A stretch of DNA of 64,000 nucleotides. It comes from Bombus terrestris (taxonomy: Eukaryota > Arthropoda > Insecta > Hymenoptera > Apidae). Below the pieces are notes generated by a model, which was given only the letters and a program-made list of their open reading frames with translations, did not search any database and was not told the DNA's origin. The stretch spans positions 11,639,200-11,703,199 of the forward strand of contig NC_063281.1 in the NCBI RefSeq assembly GCF_910591885.1, in the 5' to 3' direction. Shown here in pieces: positions 46,010 through 58,200 of the stretch. Within the stretch, counting starts at the first letter, position 1. Each line of letters begins with the position of its first letter. Made by a program: the position numbers and the translations under genes.

Positions 46010-47761
46010 ATGTAAAGGTTACCTTTTAAAAGCAAATTGTGTTTCAGAATCGATAAAATCCATATTGGATGTCGATCTCTTTTTTTTTTTATAATATGCA
46101 ACGGATTATATAGTTTGATCATCGATGTACCTTACGCGGCACTTCTCGTCCAATTTAATTTTCTAACTGTACCTTTCTCGCACTACCGCGACTTTTTATT
46201 TATATGTATACACGCATTAGTTATATACGTTTATATATATATATATATATATAAATATCTGTTTTATAAAGTTAATATATTTGCACAAATTGAACGCTAT
46301 ACATCGTTTTTTCTTCATTTTGTTTTTTTTTATTTTCTGTCAATCACATAAAGCACACTTATGTAATTCACTTTCATTGATGTAAGAGCTGTTCGCTACT
46401 ACGTGAATGAGTGTGTTCCTGGATACATTGTACTTTTTCTGTACACATTACCATTGAAATATATGTTCGTTTTTGACATTGTCTTTGAATTCCATTTGTA
46501 CAGCGTTCGAATAATGCTTCCTCTCATTTCAGTGAGTCAGATGAGGAAAATAAAGAAATTTTGGAATATGTATAACTTTTCCTTTTCAATCTACAAGAAT
46601 AACATCAGTGGAAAGATAAGCATCAGTGGAATGGATTTATCAAAAGGCAGTTAAGAAATTATATACAAGGCTTGCAAAAAGATCGCCGACTGTCTTCCTA
46701 TATTTAATGAATAATTCAAAATCACCTAACGTCAACCAATTATCAGAGTGGAAATTAAAGGATTGTTATCGAGTCTGATTCGACGATCAAATGCTGTCAT
46801 ATGCTGTTTTTACACTCGTTACTTTACTTTTCCTTTTATTTTATATCACATTATTGATTTTGGTTATTATTCAAGCTAAATGGCAATGAAAAATATTTTG
46901 CTTTGACTGCTAATACTTAACTCGCAACACGCTATAAATAAATGCAAATTAGAACACGGTGCGTAAACATTGCGCTCGTGGAATTACGTCAGACTATAAA
47001 GTCAGAAAATTAATTGAAAATTTTATCGAGAACCTTGAAATTTCATTCAGCGGAAACTCCTAAAAAATTGCAAGAATACGAAACCATAACTAAGTTACCA
47101 AAACTATGTTTTAATGCTTAAACTCGAGGTTTGTATTTCATCGATATATATTGATATTTTGCTATGTGGTAATCCACATAACTTTGACTGCGCATCTTAT
47201 TATGTACACAACTTCGTTACTTTCTTTCAATTTAATGTTGGTATACGTGTATACTATAAGTTCATTCTCTAGTTAGGAAGACGGATCCAAGTATGATATC
47301 ATCCATGACGTCACTCGTGCTATGGTTGGAAACGTAAGTCCGCACCTCAGTCATTCGCAGGCGATCAAGGCGCGACCACCTACCTTATTAAGGTCAGTGT
47401 GAGATTTGTATACATTCCGCCTATTATTGCCGGTTGTGAGTCGTGAATCAGTGCAGTACAATTTTAACGATATACATTTCAATAATATAATTCCTGGAAA
47501 AAAGTATTTATACACAGCTATTATACAAAATATACGAAACAGTATTTATATAAAATCATTATGTGAAACTTATTATTATTTATTATTGCTCGAGTGTTTT
47601 GATAATGAGAAGAATGATAGAAATTTCAAAGAATATCTCAGATTAAATAAACAACACTTGTTACGTGCTGTCAAGCTGTTTGAATTCAAATTGTTTCTAT
47701 TCATACACTTGATTAATTTTAACGAGCCTTCATATTAGATGTTATTCTTATCATGAATTTT

Positions 47762-47956
47762 TTAACCTCTTCCCATCGCAAGACGAAATATCTCGCGACG
47801 CAATGTCGTTCGTGATATACTTTAGACGAGATATGTTGCAACGTAAAATCATTCGTGTGATGTTTTGTACGAGATACCTGTTTCGCGATGCATTATCGAA
47901 TGCTGCGTGACGAGGTACATATTTAATAATTTCGTCTTTCTATGCGAAGGGTTTAA
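47762..47956. repeat. piggyBac-like MITE with TTAA borders
   Basis: The element is bounded by TTAA at 47762-47765 and 47953-47956. Inside, CCTCTTCCCATCGCAAGACG on the left and, read inward on the minus strand, ACCCTTCGCATAGAAAGACG on the right form an imperfect terminal inverted repeat continuing into GAAAT. TTAA targets and CCC-type ends are the hallmark of piggyBac elements. The 195-base length leaves no room for a transposase. The interior repeats ACGAGATA three times (with variants). Confidence 0.55.
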
Positions 47957-49020
47957 ACGATATCTTTGATGCATACAATAGCATTTTATAAAATATGTCA
48001 CTACGTTTGGTCAGATCAAAACATTATAGAATTCGATTTTTCCTTATCATATGTCATTAAATGTACTATCAGGAATAGATAGGAACAAGATAAATATATT
48101 ATGAATAAGTTGACAGGAGATCCCAACAATTATCCGATATTATTATCGTGCAATTCTTTCTTTGACACACATTCATTTAAAAATAACTGATGACTAAATT
48201 TCACACATGCTCGCTCGTAGCCACGCTAATTCGGGTGTATTCGTGACTCGAATTCACGAAAACAGTATCGGTATATTTTGAATGGACCATGAGGTTTATT
48301 ATTAAATTATGAAAATTAATTCGTATACATAAATTCGATACGAGATATTTATTTAATAAATATTTATTTTAGGTACTTTTCTGCATAAAGCTTTAATTTA
48401 TTATTCTAAGTATTAGACGTTTATTTTACTTATCTTTCTTCTTTATTTATTTAAACTCGCACGATTCCTGGTCTATGAGTATTTCTCTCTTTTTTAAATA
48501 TAAGGAATTAACGGTTGCGTTCAGTATAATAAGAGAGGTATAATGTTTTTTTATACGATTTTATCTTCTATATCCTTGAAAATACCGGAAGGAGATGTGA
48601 TTCCGACAGTTTAGACGCGGTATCGATCAGTAGCAAACATTAAGGGTGCGCCGGGATGAAAGAAACGATAATGAAAGTGAACGCATCTACAATCCTCTTC
48701 TCGTACATTACTATCGCTCGTTGAATTACCGTCGTTCTTGCGTTCTATTTTTATTCGTTATTTGGCAAATATTTAAACATACCGTAAGACATTTAAAAAT
48801 TAAATCAATATACAAGAGTATGCATTTTCTTGGAACGAACGAATTTCGTGAAAGAAGAAAGTCTGTTGACGAAATAAGGTTACGTCCCAAAAATCGCTGG
48901 CCTTGGCCTTCTTCTTGCCCACAAACTTTCGCTTAAATATATATTCCGAAGTTGTTTCCCTACGAAACGCCCACAGCTGTAATGTGCTGCTTTAAAATTT
49001 CAGAGTCGATAAAGAAGGAG

Positions 49021-50293
49021 ATGACAATGTCGCATTCGGTAACCATTAGAACTCAAACGGTAACGAGCGGTTCCACATCGGTTAACATCAATACAGGTTA
49101 TTTAAAATCGTTTGGCGGTCTATTTAAATTGTTTGAAGTGGTAAGTATTTATTAGAAATGTTCTAACGTAAACTGGTACATATAAATATTATACAATATT
49201 TCTACGTATAATTAAAACTCAGCCCGACGATAAATGTAATCATGAAAATCAAACTGTAGGAGTAATTAACTCCGTAAAATGTACACATATTCATCTGGAT
49301 AAAAATTATGCTCGGAATTACGAATTGCGGAAATACTATAGTACATATAGAAACTAAATTTTGATATATTCCGACAATGAATGACATTTTAATAAAAAAA
49401 ATTCACATTTTTCAACAGAACTCTTGCCAAGCAAATATCCACAACATTTTTAATCTCTTCTCTCTAATTAGGTTTCCATATCGTTATCAAAGTTCCGCTT
49501 TCGTCTAAAAAAAGTGCGATAAGTGTATTTATCTTACCGAAATTCTTTCATTTTAGGCACTTGGAGTAGTGTGCGTGGCAATAGTAGCGAACAACTATGA
49601 CAGCTACGTATACACCGCAGAACTATTCTTCCTTCTAATAACAACGACATTTTTGATCGGCACCTTTATTTTGCTTCTAAGTTGCTTAGCTTCCCTAACA
49701 ACGTCCACTATCATTGCGAAGACTATTTATGTAAGTTTCACATTGTGTATTTACGGTGAGGCCCGGTGTAGCCGAACGATGCGGTACGATTGCGATTTCG
49801 CAGCAGTCGAAACACTCTAACCATACAGCCACACAATGTTTCCGACAAATGATCAAATATTGTACGCTAAAAGTTAAAAGTATAGTAGGACTCCATAGGA
49901 GTTTCCCAATTTCGTAACTAAGTTTTCGTTCGTCTGCATCGGCTTTAATTAAACGAAATAATCGACGAATCAGATCAAACTAAACAATCAGATTTATACC
50001 TCGCGTCTTTTTTTAGGAACTTCTTTATCACTCTATAGCATTTGGATTATATTTAGCCGCGTCTTTAACATACGTAGTGCATGTGAGTAATAACGTGAAA
50101 GGCCGAAGAGGATACGAAGTATTAATGGCAGCGGCAGTAAGTGAAAAGAATAAAGCCACTCTTTTTACAGCCATCCGAAATTTTACTATATATTACCGTT
50201 TGCTATGTTTTCTTTTAGATTTGTGGTCTTGTAAATTCAGCGCTATATTTTCTCAGCACGATCGTTGCCCTTCGCACGTACAGAATACATTAA
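49021..50293 (+). CDS. MARVEL-domain four-pass membrane protein 2, 4 exons, 162 aa
   Basis: Coding exons are 49021-49140, 49557-49730, 50017-50136 and 50219-50293, all phase 0; stop TAA 50291-50293. The N-terminus is short and Ser/Thr-rich (MTMSHSVTIRTQTVTSG), then TM1 at about residues 30-50 across the first junction (GGLFKLFEVALGVVCVAIVA), TM2 about 60-86, TM3 about 100-120 and TM4 about 139-158, ending RTYRIH. Exon boundaries fall at the same places relative to the membrane segments as in the other two MARVEL genes. The frame stays open upstream of ATG 49021 to a splice acceptor at about 49001, so an upstream coding exon cannot be excluded, but the codons after this ATG look like a normal start. 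The role is inferred only from the fold family: membrane organisation or vesicle traffic. Confidence 0.8.
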
Positions 50294-52052
50294 CAGCGCC
50301 TTGTAACAAGAATTCGGACAAGTTTTGAAATCATATATTCAACTATCGCGTTTCATATATTTCGCAAACCATCGAGTCGGGCATTGTTCGATTATATAAC
50401 GCAACACGCCTTTTTATACACTGTTTTCAAATATAATAAAAAATATTTTTTTGTATGGTACTTTATACATTTTAAATATATTTATACAGTACAATCGCGA
50501 TATATCTCCTAGTTATTGAAACGTGTTACAATATCGTTCTGAAAATTGTTGCAATTTGGCAATTATTTATTTGTAAAACAGCAAGAACCGTTTTTATATA
50601 CTCTAAAAACATATATTTGTATAATCAAGTACATACGCATATTTATTATAATTATATATAATTACATAGACATATATTTATTGTACTAATGTGTAACGTA
50701 ATAAAAAAGAAAAGAAAAAAAAAAAAAAACTACGGAATCCGCTGAGCTGTGCGAGTAGGTTAACGAAACCTAAGTGCAATTACCTACTCGTTTGTAGGAG
50801 AAAGCCTAACTTTTTTCCTTTATGCACATCGGCGTGTGACTGACGTAATTATGAGTCAGAAAATTCGAGCGTAGCGTCGACGAAAATGAAACTTTCGCAC
50901 GGCCATTGACAGGACGTGGGTCTGCACGTAGCAACGTATGCGAGAGGAGTTTTGATAAAGCTGTACAAAGACAGAGAACAGGATACTGCGGTGCGATGCA
51001 TAATGTAAGCAATTACATTGTGTATGCGAACAATCGAGGAATCTATAGATCTCATTTACGTTCGTCGATCCAAAAACGATCAAACCATATCCACGATGAT
51101 TCGTGTTACAAGTAAAGCCAGAACGGTTCTGCGGCATGAAACAAAACGAAAATCGAGAAATAAGAAAATTGCACAGAGGGCTTCATTTTTTGGGAAATCG
51201 AGTTTGAAAATCTCGTCGAGTACAATATCCTGGAACGAACGTAATTAGCTTCTTTCTTCTCACAGATGTGAACATTTCTACGCGATTTTATAGTCACGAG
51301 ACACACTGTAGAATCTTCGTCGCAGTTTGATTGTTTTTTAATCTACGAATATAAATCGGATCTATAGATCCTTCGTCTACGTATCGCGCAAGTTTGTTAT
51401 TCCTGCCTTTCGTCTTATTCTCCGACTTCTACCAATTACTTTACTGTGTATACCAGCACCGAATGCAGATTTTGTCTCGCTTCTCTGGTCTCTTTAAAAA
51501 ACATTCCTAATCGCATGTTTCTTTTTTACGTTTCCCGTGTCGACAGTACAGCTGGTCGGCCACATATTTCGGCGCAGCACGTGCCAGAAATAGACATCGG
51601 TATCCCTTGTGTCGAATACGACGTAGGGGGTGCAACGACATTTAAAACGTTCTGCATCAACCGGAGAAAACACCCTCAGTTAGTTGCAAACAGCTCGTCG
51701 ACGCGGCTCGCGTTCTTTCCCGGCTTGTTACAATAGTTGGCTGTTAAGTACGCGCAAACTATATCTGTCGATCAAACGACGATCTCAGTTTCGAGCTTGT
51801 AACGGATCATCGAGTTGATTTATCCTCTTCGTTGTAATGATGCGAATTAATCGCCGTTTAACCAATTAGGGTGATTGAACGAAGAGTCTGAGTGAACACG
51901 AGACGGTTTAACGAACCTATAAATCGCCACCTCCTACGTGCATTTTGCAACAACTGCGATCCAGACAGGTGGAAACGAAGATCGTGAAAGATCGGGTAGA
52001 AAATCGTGAAATCAGCGTTAATCGGTAGATAGATCGGCGACGAGACGATATT
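50294..52052. other. 1.8 kb intergenic sequence between MARVEL genes 2 and 3
   Basis: It starts with the 3' UTR of MARVEL gene 2 and an A-rich run near 50705-50730. From about 50820 onward the sequence is richer in CpG, and 51720-52050 is probably the promoter and 5' UTR of MARVEL gene 3. No coding sequence or repeat was recognised. Confidence 0.5.
50435..50440 (+). terminator. poly(A) signal of MARVEL gene 2
   Basis: AATAAA about 140 bases downstream of the stop codon. Confidence 0.5.
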
Positions 52053-53341
52053 ATGGGTAGAAACGGAACTGGTCCGGTGATCCGGATGTCTTCTACGGGC
52101 ACGCACGCTGCTGGAGGCGTAGAATGTTGTTACTGCAGATGTTGCACGTGTATACACGTGGAATTTCTAAAAACTCTACCCGGTCTTCTAAAACTGGGCG
52201 AGACGGTGAGTTCGATGATTCGAGAAACGATCTTTTATTTATATATAAAAATATTTCATATATAGAGCTTCTCTACAAACATATAGGTCGTCCAAAAAGT
52301 TTCTTTCGTTTTGTAAGGAAATAATGGATGCACAACATTTTTCCTTTTATATTATTTTATCGAATTACGTATGATCCATTTTGTTCTATCAAGGTAAATA
52401 TCACAACGTTTGACAGATTAGGTTTCATGTTTGTATAAAGATGCATCGTTGTAAAAGACGCGTCTGTAAAAGAAAGACGCTTCTCCTAAGACAACCTAAT
52501 GCTGTATGTATGTATGAAGCATATATCACGAATATGTTCGCGAACAGCGACAAATAGACGACGAACTATTCGTGAACCATGTATCAGAATATAATGTACC
52601 TCAAAATATGATACGAGAAAGTGAATAAACTTATTACATGATCTAATAGGTATAACAATAGCCACCAACGAGATACATCTGTTTTTCAGATTATCAGCGG
52701 ACTGATACAAAGCTTGTTAATTAATTACGGTTTAAGATACAGTACAACGATCGGTTCAGCTTTCGAAGGAGCTTTAACTACGTCTTCCGCCTGTTTCTTA
52801 ACATCAGCGGTATTACTCGCCTGCTACATCGTGTCCGAAAAATCCTACAGACTGATTCGATCATCTCTATTCGTACGTTAAACTTGTACAACGTCATTTT
52901 TCGTTCGTAAAGAATCCTCTTCCTACGAATCGTATGCGCATGTTGCGCATATTCGCGCGTATAATACAAAGCTGTTAAACGTTATTAAACGCTTGAACAT
53001 CCGTAGTTGACAACTAACACAACCAGAAATGACATTTTATTCTCTTCTAGGAATTGATGTTCAATGCGTTAGCATCCTTCCTGTATTTAAGCTCGGCTTC
53101 CTATCTGGCATTTTCCACGAAGCTATTTCTCCTTCCAGAATATTACATAAGGCCAGGGTTCGATGTTTATCCTGCAATGTCAGCTGCTTACGTACGTATT
53201 CTATCCTTAACAATGATATCTGTTTGTGCGTTCATTCTTGATATCGTGCTGGTACTTTCGTAGATTATGAGTGGTTTTGTCGGAATATTACACGGGGCAG
53301 ATGCATATTTCTCTTACACGCATTATAAGAGCGGAAGATGA
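52053..53341 (+). CDS. MARVEL-domain four-pass membrane protein 3, Cys-rich N-terminus, 4 exons, 184 aa
   Basis: Coding exons are 52053-52205, 52690-52872, 53051-53191 and 53264-53341, all phase 0; stop TGA 53339-53341. The N-terminus carries a dense cysteine cluster (CCYCRCCTC, residues 25-33) right before the first membrane segment; such clusters near membranes are common palmitoylation sites. Membrane segments lie at about residues 38-62, 74-100, 113-135 and 157-176, and the protein ends in a short basic tail (THYKSGR). The layout matches MAL/CKLF-type MARVEL proteins and the exon structure matches the two upstream paralogues. Intron 1 holds a mariner-like repeat. I give no symbol because the family has many insect members that I cannot separate here. 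Confidence 0.85.
52145..52160. repeat. perfect 16-bp palindrome with two CACGTG E-boxes inside an exon
   Basis: CACGTGTATACACGTG is a perfect palindrome with two canonical E-boxes, located in the first coding exon of MARVEL gene 3, where it encodes part of CTCIHVE. It could bind bHLH factors but may simply be coding sequence. Confidence 0.4.
52284..52480 (+). mobile_element. mariner-like element fragment in MARVEL gene 3 intron 1
   Basis: TAGGTCGTCCAAAAAGTTTC followed by TTTCGTTTTGTAAGG resembles the terminal inverted repeat of insect mariner elements (TAGGT..TCC.AAAAGTTTCTTTCG type). No opposite inverted end and no transposase frame were found before the next exon at 52690, so this is a truncated or non-autonomous copy. 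The right border is not determined. Confidence 0.5.
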
Positions 53342-55204
53342 ATTGGAAGGGGAGTGAAATGTATAAAAACATCGCACGATTCGTGACAGAATCAAGATCC
53401 AAATACAGCGTACAATGTACAAGGTGAGTAATACGTATAATTCGAACCAAATTCTCTTTAACATATCCGCTGCTACTGACGCATACGTTGCGTCCATTCA
53501 ATTATTTAAGTAACGCAATTGTTGCATTTAATCGAATCTGTCGCATTTAGATTCGAATCTAGTTGAAAGTATGCTGCTCTTGTTTTTCAAAATACCCATA
53601 GATGGTTCGAATCTAATCTACGAGCGAAGCAGTTATACCGAAAACAGAAAAATTCTTCAAGAATGGTTCTTTAAACAGTCGTATCGTAGCAGCAGCGGAT
53701 TTGCTTAATCGTATTGAAACTGTTCTTCGAAAATTAATTTGTATTTTTTCATTTTACGCGCATGGTTCATTTCAACGTCGAAACGAAATTATATAGTTAC
53801 AGAAACTATATCTACGTCAACGATCAATCGAGAAAGACCTTTATTTAAATACTTATGTTAAATTAATACGAATAGCATTCCAAAATTATGTAACGAACGA
53901 AAGTATTATAAAAATATAGAAAACGAACGTCGTATTTATTTAAATCCTTCTCATTCTTAATCCTTTGTAAGTAACGTCAAAGGTTAAAGATTATCAATTT
54001 CAATAATGCGAGATAATCCCCGAAGCATGAGTCAAATTACAGGAATTCCTCGAGCGTTTTCTTCCGTGCGTACGTCACTTTTTCTCATTCACGTGCATTA
54101 CTATAGGAAGTCTAGATTTTGGTGAAAATTGTCAAACGAGATTCCAATTTCGATTTTTACTAACCCTTCGCGATAAAAACTTGGAAAACATTAGCTGCCT
54201 GGATAATCCTTTTCGCATTACCTCAACATAAAAAGCAACCAAATATCGATGCTCGATGTTAGAATATTTCTATGATGTTTTGTGCACTACACACAGGATA
54301 CGGAGTATGCGAGTTGCATAGAAAATGTACGTACAAATTGTAGAATCTAATATGCAACTTTTTGGTTATTAGATACCGAAATGGATTATTGGTTTGTGAG
54401 ATACATAGAATGACATAGAACGTGAGATGCGATGGAACGTGTGGATCTGGAATGTGGGACACGAGCTTTTATTCTACATCTTTCATTCATTCTTCGTCAA
54501 AGAATCGTCTCTTTTTCGGTTGCATTACGACGTCCAGTCTCTACGTAATTTTCATTTCTTAAGTCGCGTTTATGAAAATGTGAATTTGTATAAAAATTCG
54601 TTATCTATTTGTTAAAGTAGAATGTCGAGTACATGTCATACCGAAGTCGTACAAGATAAAGTTTAACGTTTCGTTGCAAAAAACGAACAAATAACGAATC
54701 GAGCGAAAATGAACACAACTACGTTGAACATCGTTGCTTTAATCCTATTATAAATCTAATCTAAGACTGACGAAGATGAACGATGACGAATAATTTCGAA
54801 GAGGACTGTACAAAGCAGTGCAGGTCGTTTAATAATTTTCGTACCAGGTTATCCGTGGATCACAGGCACACAGTGAATGGAAGTTATACGTTGCGTCGGT
54901 CCTCACGGACTCTCCGATCGAGACCGTGAGGTTTCTCTTTCCTCTCTGCCCCACCTTTCTCTTCTCGCGATCCATGAAGCGTAGCTAGAGCCTCTCTTTC
55001 TTCTTCTTCTTCCCCCGTTACTCTCTATCTTCCTTTCGTGTTCGCGGTTTCCGTTGCTCTCGTAGAGGCCTCACCAAGCGTATTGCTCGACTCAAGGCAT
55101 GTGGTCGACAGTTTACTTCGTGATTTCGAACCGGTCGATTCATAGACGATTCCGAACGCTTCTCCGTGAACAAGGTGAAATAACAAAAGAATAGTTCGAT
55201 CATT
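53342..55204. other. 1.9 kb intergenic sequence
   Basis: Sequence between MARVEL gene 3 and the single-pass membrane gene. It is AT-rich up to about 54800. The segment 54880-55200 is richer in C+T and CpG and carries the inverted repeat CCTCACGG/CCGTGAGG (54904-54932), so it is the likely promoter and 5' UTR of the downstream gene. No coding exon seen. Confidence 0.5.
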
Positions 55205-58200
55205 ATGGGGGTACGCGTCAGGAGTATCAATGACAGTCTCAGGCTCACGTCCTCGACAAAAGGTAATTTATTTGAAATAATAAGGATTCGCGTTTTTCTA
55301 CCTATGAGTTATATTGTACGTGTCCTGTATATTTTTCCACATTTACATACCTCACAAGCTTCGTAAATCGTAGTATTATTAGGAATCGATAGAAATCGAT
55401 AGGAATTGGTAGGAAATAATAGGAACTTGGACAGTGTTCATGGGCAGTGCTCGTTACGTGTATCAGTATATTAGGGAAAGAAGGAACAAGTGCATACGAT
55501 AGAGCGAAGAATATATAAATAATTAGACTGTGAATATTCATGCACCTTTCGCAGGTATAGAAATCTATATAATACACAGTGATGTGTAAAAGTTTTCAAG
55601 TAAATGGATCTTTCACTTTATATCCTGGCAGGAATACGTATTTTCAAGAAATTTAATTAACGTTATATTGCTATATAACAGGCGTTCGTTTGTTATTATT
55701 TTCCATCTATTATTTCTGTCTATTATTTTCTTCTACTTGTCGCGGCTTTATGCCCGAAACCAGTTAAAATTCTTCTAGATCCCTTCTGGAACAAAAACTG
55801 AACAATTTGAAATACAAGGTATATATATGTGTGTGTGTGTATATACAAATATACAAAATATTCAAAGTACTCGTTACAATGCTTAGGAGATGAAATAAAT
55901 TTTTGTTTAGACTCGTCTTTCTTATTTATGTTAAGAAAAATGTGAATTTTCGCATAAATATCTAATGTAATTATAACACGACACGGTGCCAATTATATGA
56001 CACGTTCAAAATGGAAAATTCGAGTCAACTGCTCGGTTTTCTTCCGTACTTTCTAAAAAGTTACTCTAAACCCTACGCGAATTCATACACGAAGCTCAAC
56101 AGGTGGCACGTCGCTTCTCTTTCGTTCGCATTCTTCCACGTAAGGCAAGGGACCGTGCAAAGGGCAAAATGTAGTTAAGCGTATGCGTGTAAAAAATTGT
56201 TCCGGTTTTTCTAGTCGGATACCTCGTTCCTCTCACAGTTGCAAAGCAAAAACTAGTTAAACCACGAGATCGAACTGTATCGGTATCGATGCTTTCTCTG
56301 GGTACGAGCGTAGCTATTTGCTTTAAATCAACGTCGATGTACACCGATTCGCACTAATATTCCGCTGTTTCGTGGAATTTGAGGATTATTCGAGCATCTC
56401 TCGGAAGCTAAACCGATCGACTTGGCTTCCTCTTAATTTCCTAAATTTAATTTAATAATGATTCAATCGCCTATGTATAAGCGATATTCGATTAAAATTC
56501 GATGGTCAAGAAACAAATATGCAGTCCATAAGTTTATTACATCGCAACAGGATAATTGCGAGAAATAATATGAACGAGGAATAACAGTAAATTCCAATGT
56601 AAAAAGCAAATGTAAAAAAAAAAACAGCTTTCGCAAGATATATGTTACCACCAATTAAAAAATATTTGTTTCAATAAAGATACAATTTGTTAACTGTCAT
56701 GAACGAAAGTATATGATGTAATATCATTGCGAATTATCGTAAATCAACGTCCAGCTCCATTCTCTAAAATAATCAATCTCTTACGAGAGAATATTTCGAT
56801 TAGATCTATATAGGTTGACATAATGAAAAGAAATGTTAATCAGGTTAGTAGCAGAAAAGCATACAAATATTTGCTTGTAACAAACTCATGGATGTACTAC
56901 ACGTACGTGTATGAGCATTAAAGATCGTGGTATTGGAGGAAGACTTGGTGCTGGTACGTACAGGTGCCGATAAAATCTCAGACTTTGTTAACTTGTCGTG
57001 ATCGCACAAATTTAATACCAGTTATGCGATCAAGCTATTCGTTTCGATGAAAATTATTATCACGATCGTTGTAGTACTTAATGATAATGCGCAATAAGCG
57101 AAAGCATTTCTGCGAAATGCGCGAGGTAAATATAAATATACCAATTACTTTCTTCTTTCAAGAGTAGGCTCGTAAAATCAAACGAAGACGTAAACCATTC
57201 CGTTTATTAATGACACGTAACTTTTTACGTATTTGCTTATCTAGAACGTTGATACGAATGCGTTTGACATATACGCCTCTTGTATTTAATCGCGGGGCGT
57301 TGAACACCATTTCCATTGGGAAAATACGTCACATATTACGATCGTAATCTCTTTAATTTAATTTATTATACGTCACGAAGTTCATCGTAAAATAATCTGA
57401 ATATCGATTGATTCTCTTCGGTACACGTGCTTTAATTTCACGCAGTCAGGCCGTTAAGTTCGGAGGGAAGAAATTTACGCGATAGGAAGAAAATTATGCG
57501 ATAGGGATAACAACGACAAAGAGGTCTTTTCATGCCGTTTTTCACTTTTTCTCAATACGATCACGGACAAATAACATATTTATCATAAACGAGTTGTCGC
57601 TACGAAACTATAAGAAGTAAATTTCTTTCGTAATTTTGCTGCCTGGCAAGTTTACATATCTGTGCGAACGATTGCTTCACCAATCATACGTGCTTTCTTA
57701 TTACGCAGTTTTATCGCAAAATAAGCTTCAAATTTAATTTATACATTTCAGAATTCTTCGACGTAATACCATTTTTCCTTTATTAACGTATCAGCGAACC
57801 GAGCTAATGAAAATGCACTCGAATCTTTTCTAATGTTTTTTACAATTCTATCCGAAATATAGATCGAATGTGATCGAATGCGTTTCAAATTTCATTTGCC
57901 CATCGGCATTTTTACATGATTTTCAAATGATACATGTTCATTATTCTATAAGAAAATAACAAGTATTGCTTTGGCCATTAGTTTCTCATTAGATCGTTAT
58001 TCTATTTGATTTTATATGTTTCATATTTCTCACTAATTTGTTATCATGTTTCTTCTTATATGTTTTACTCATGCTATTGTTATAGGATCAAATACTTCTA
58101 AGCGGTAGCGAACACGCGATAATGATATCTTTCGAATAGTTTTAACATGAGATTCCCGTGTGGAAGTTGTCTGGCTGGGTTTCAATGGGCAGCCCCGACC

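Larger units (their letters stand above)
45538..49020. other. 3.5 kb intergenic sequence between MARVEL genes 1 and 2
   Basis: AT-rich with a TA microsatellite at about 46230-46252 and a T-run near 46078-46091. It contains the piggyBac-like element at 47762. A good splice acceptor at about 49001 (TTTCAG) just before MARVEL gene 2 shows that an upstream exon of that gene, probably non-coding, lies in this interval. No other coding sequence was seen. Confidence 0.55.

Noticed and set aside
52486..52710. 74-codon minus-strand frame beside the mariner-like end
   Set aside because: Checked as a transposase remnant; no mariner catalytic motif is visible, and it overlaps exon 2 of MARVEL gene 3.
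53600..53620. GGTTCGAATC, resembling a tRNA T-loop
   Set aside because: No acceptor stem, D-loop or anticodon arm can be folded around it.
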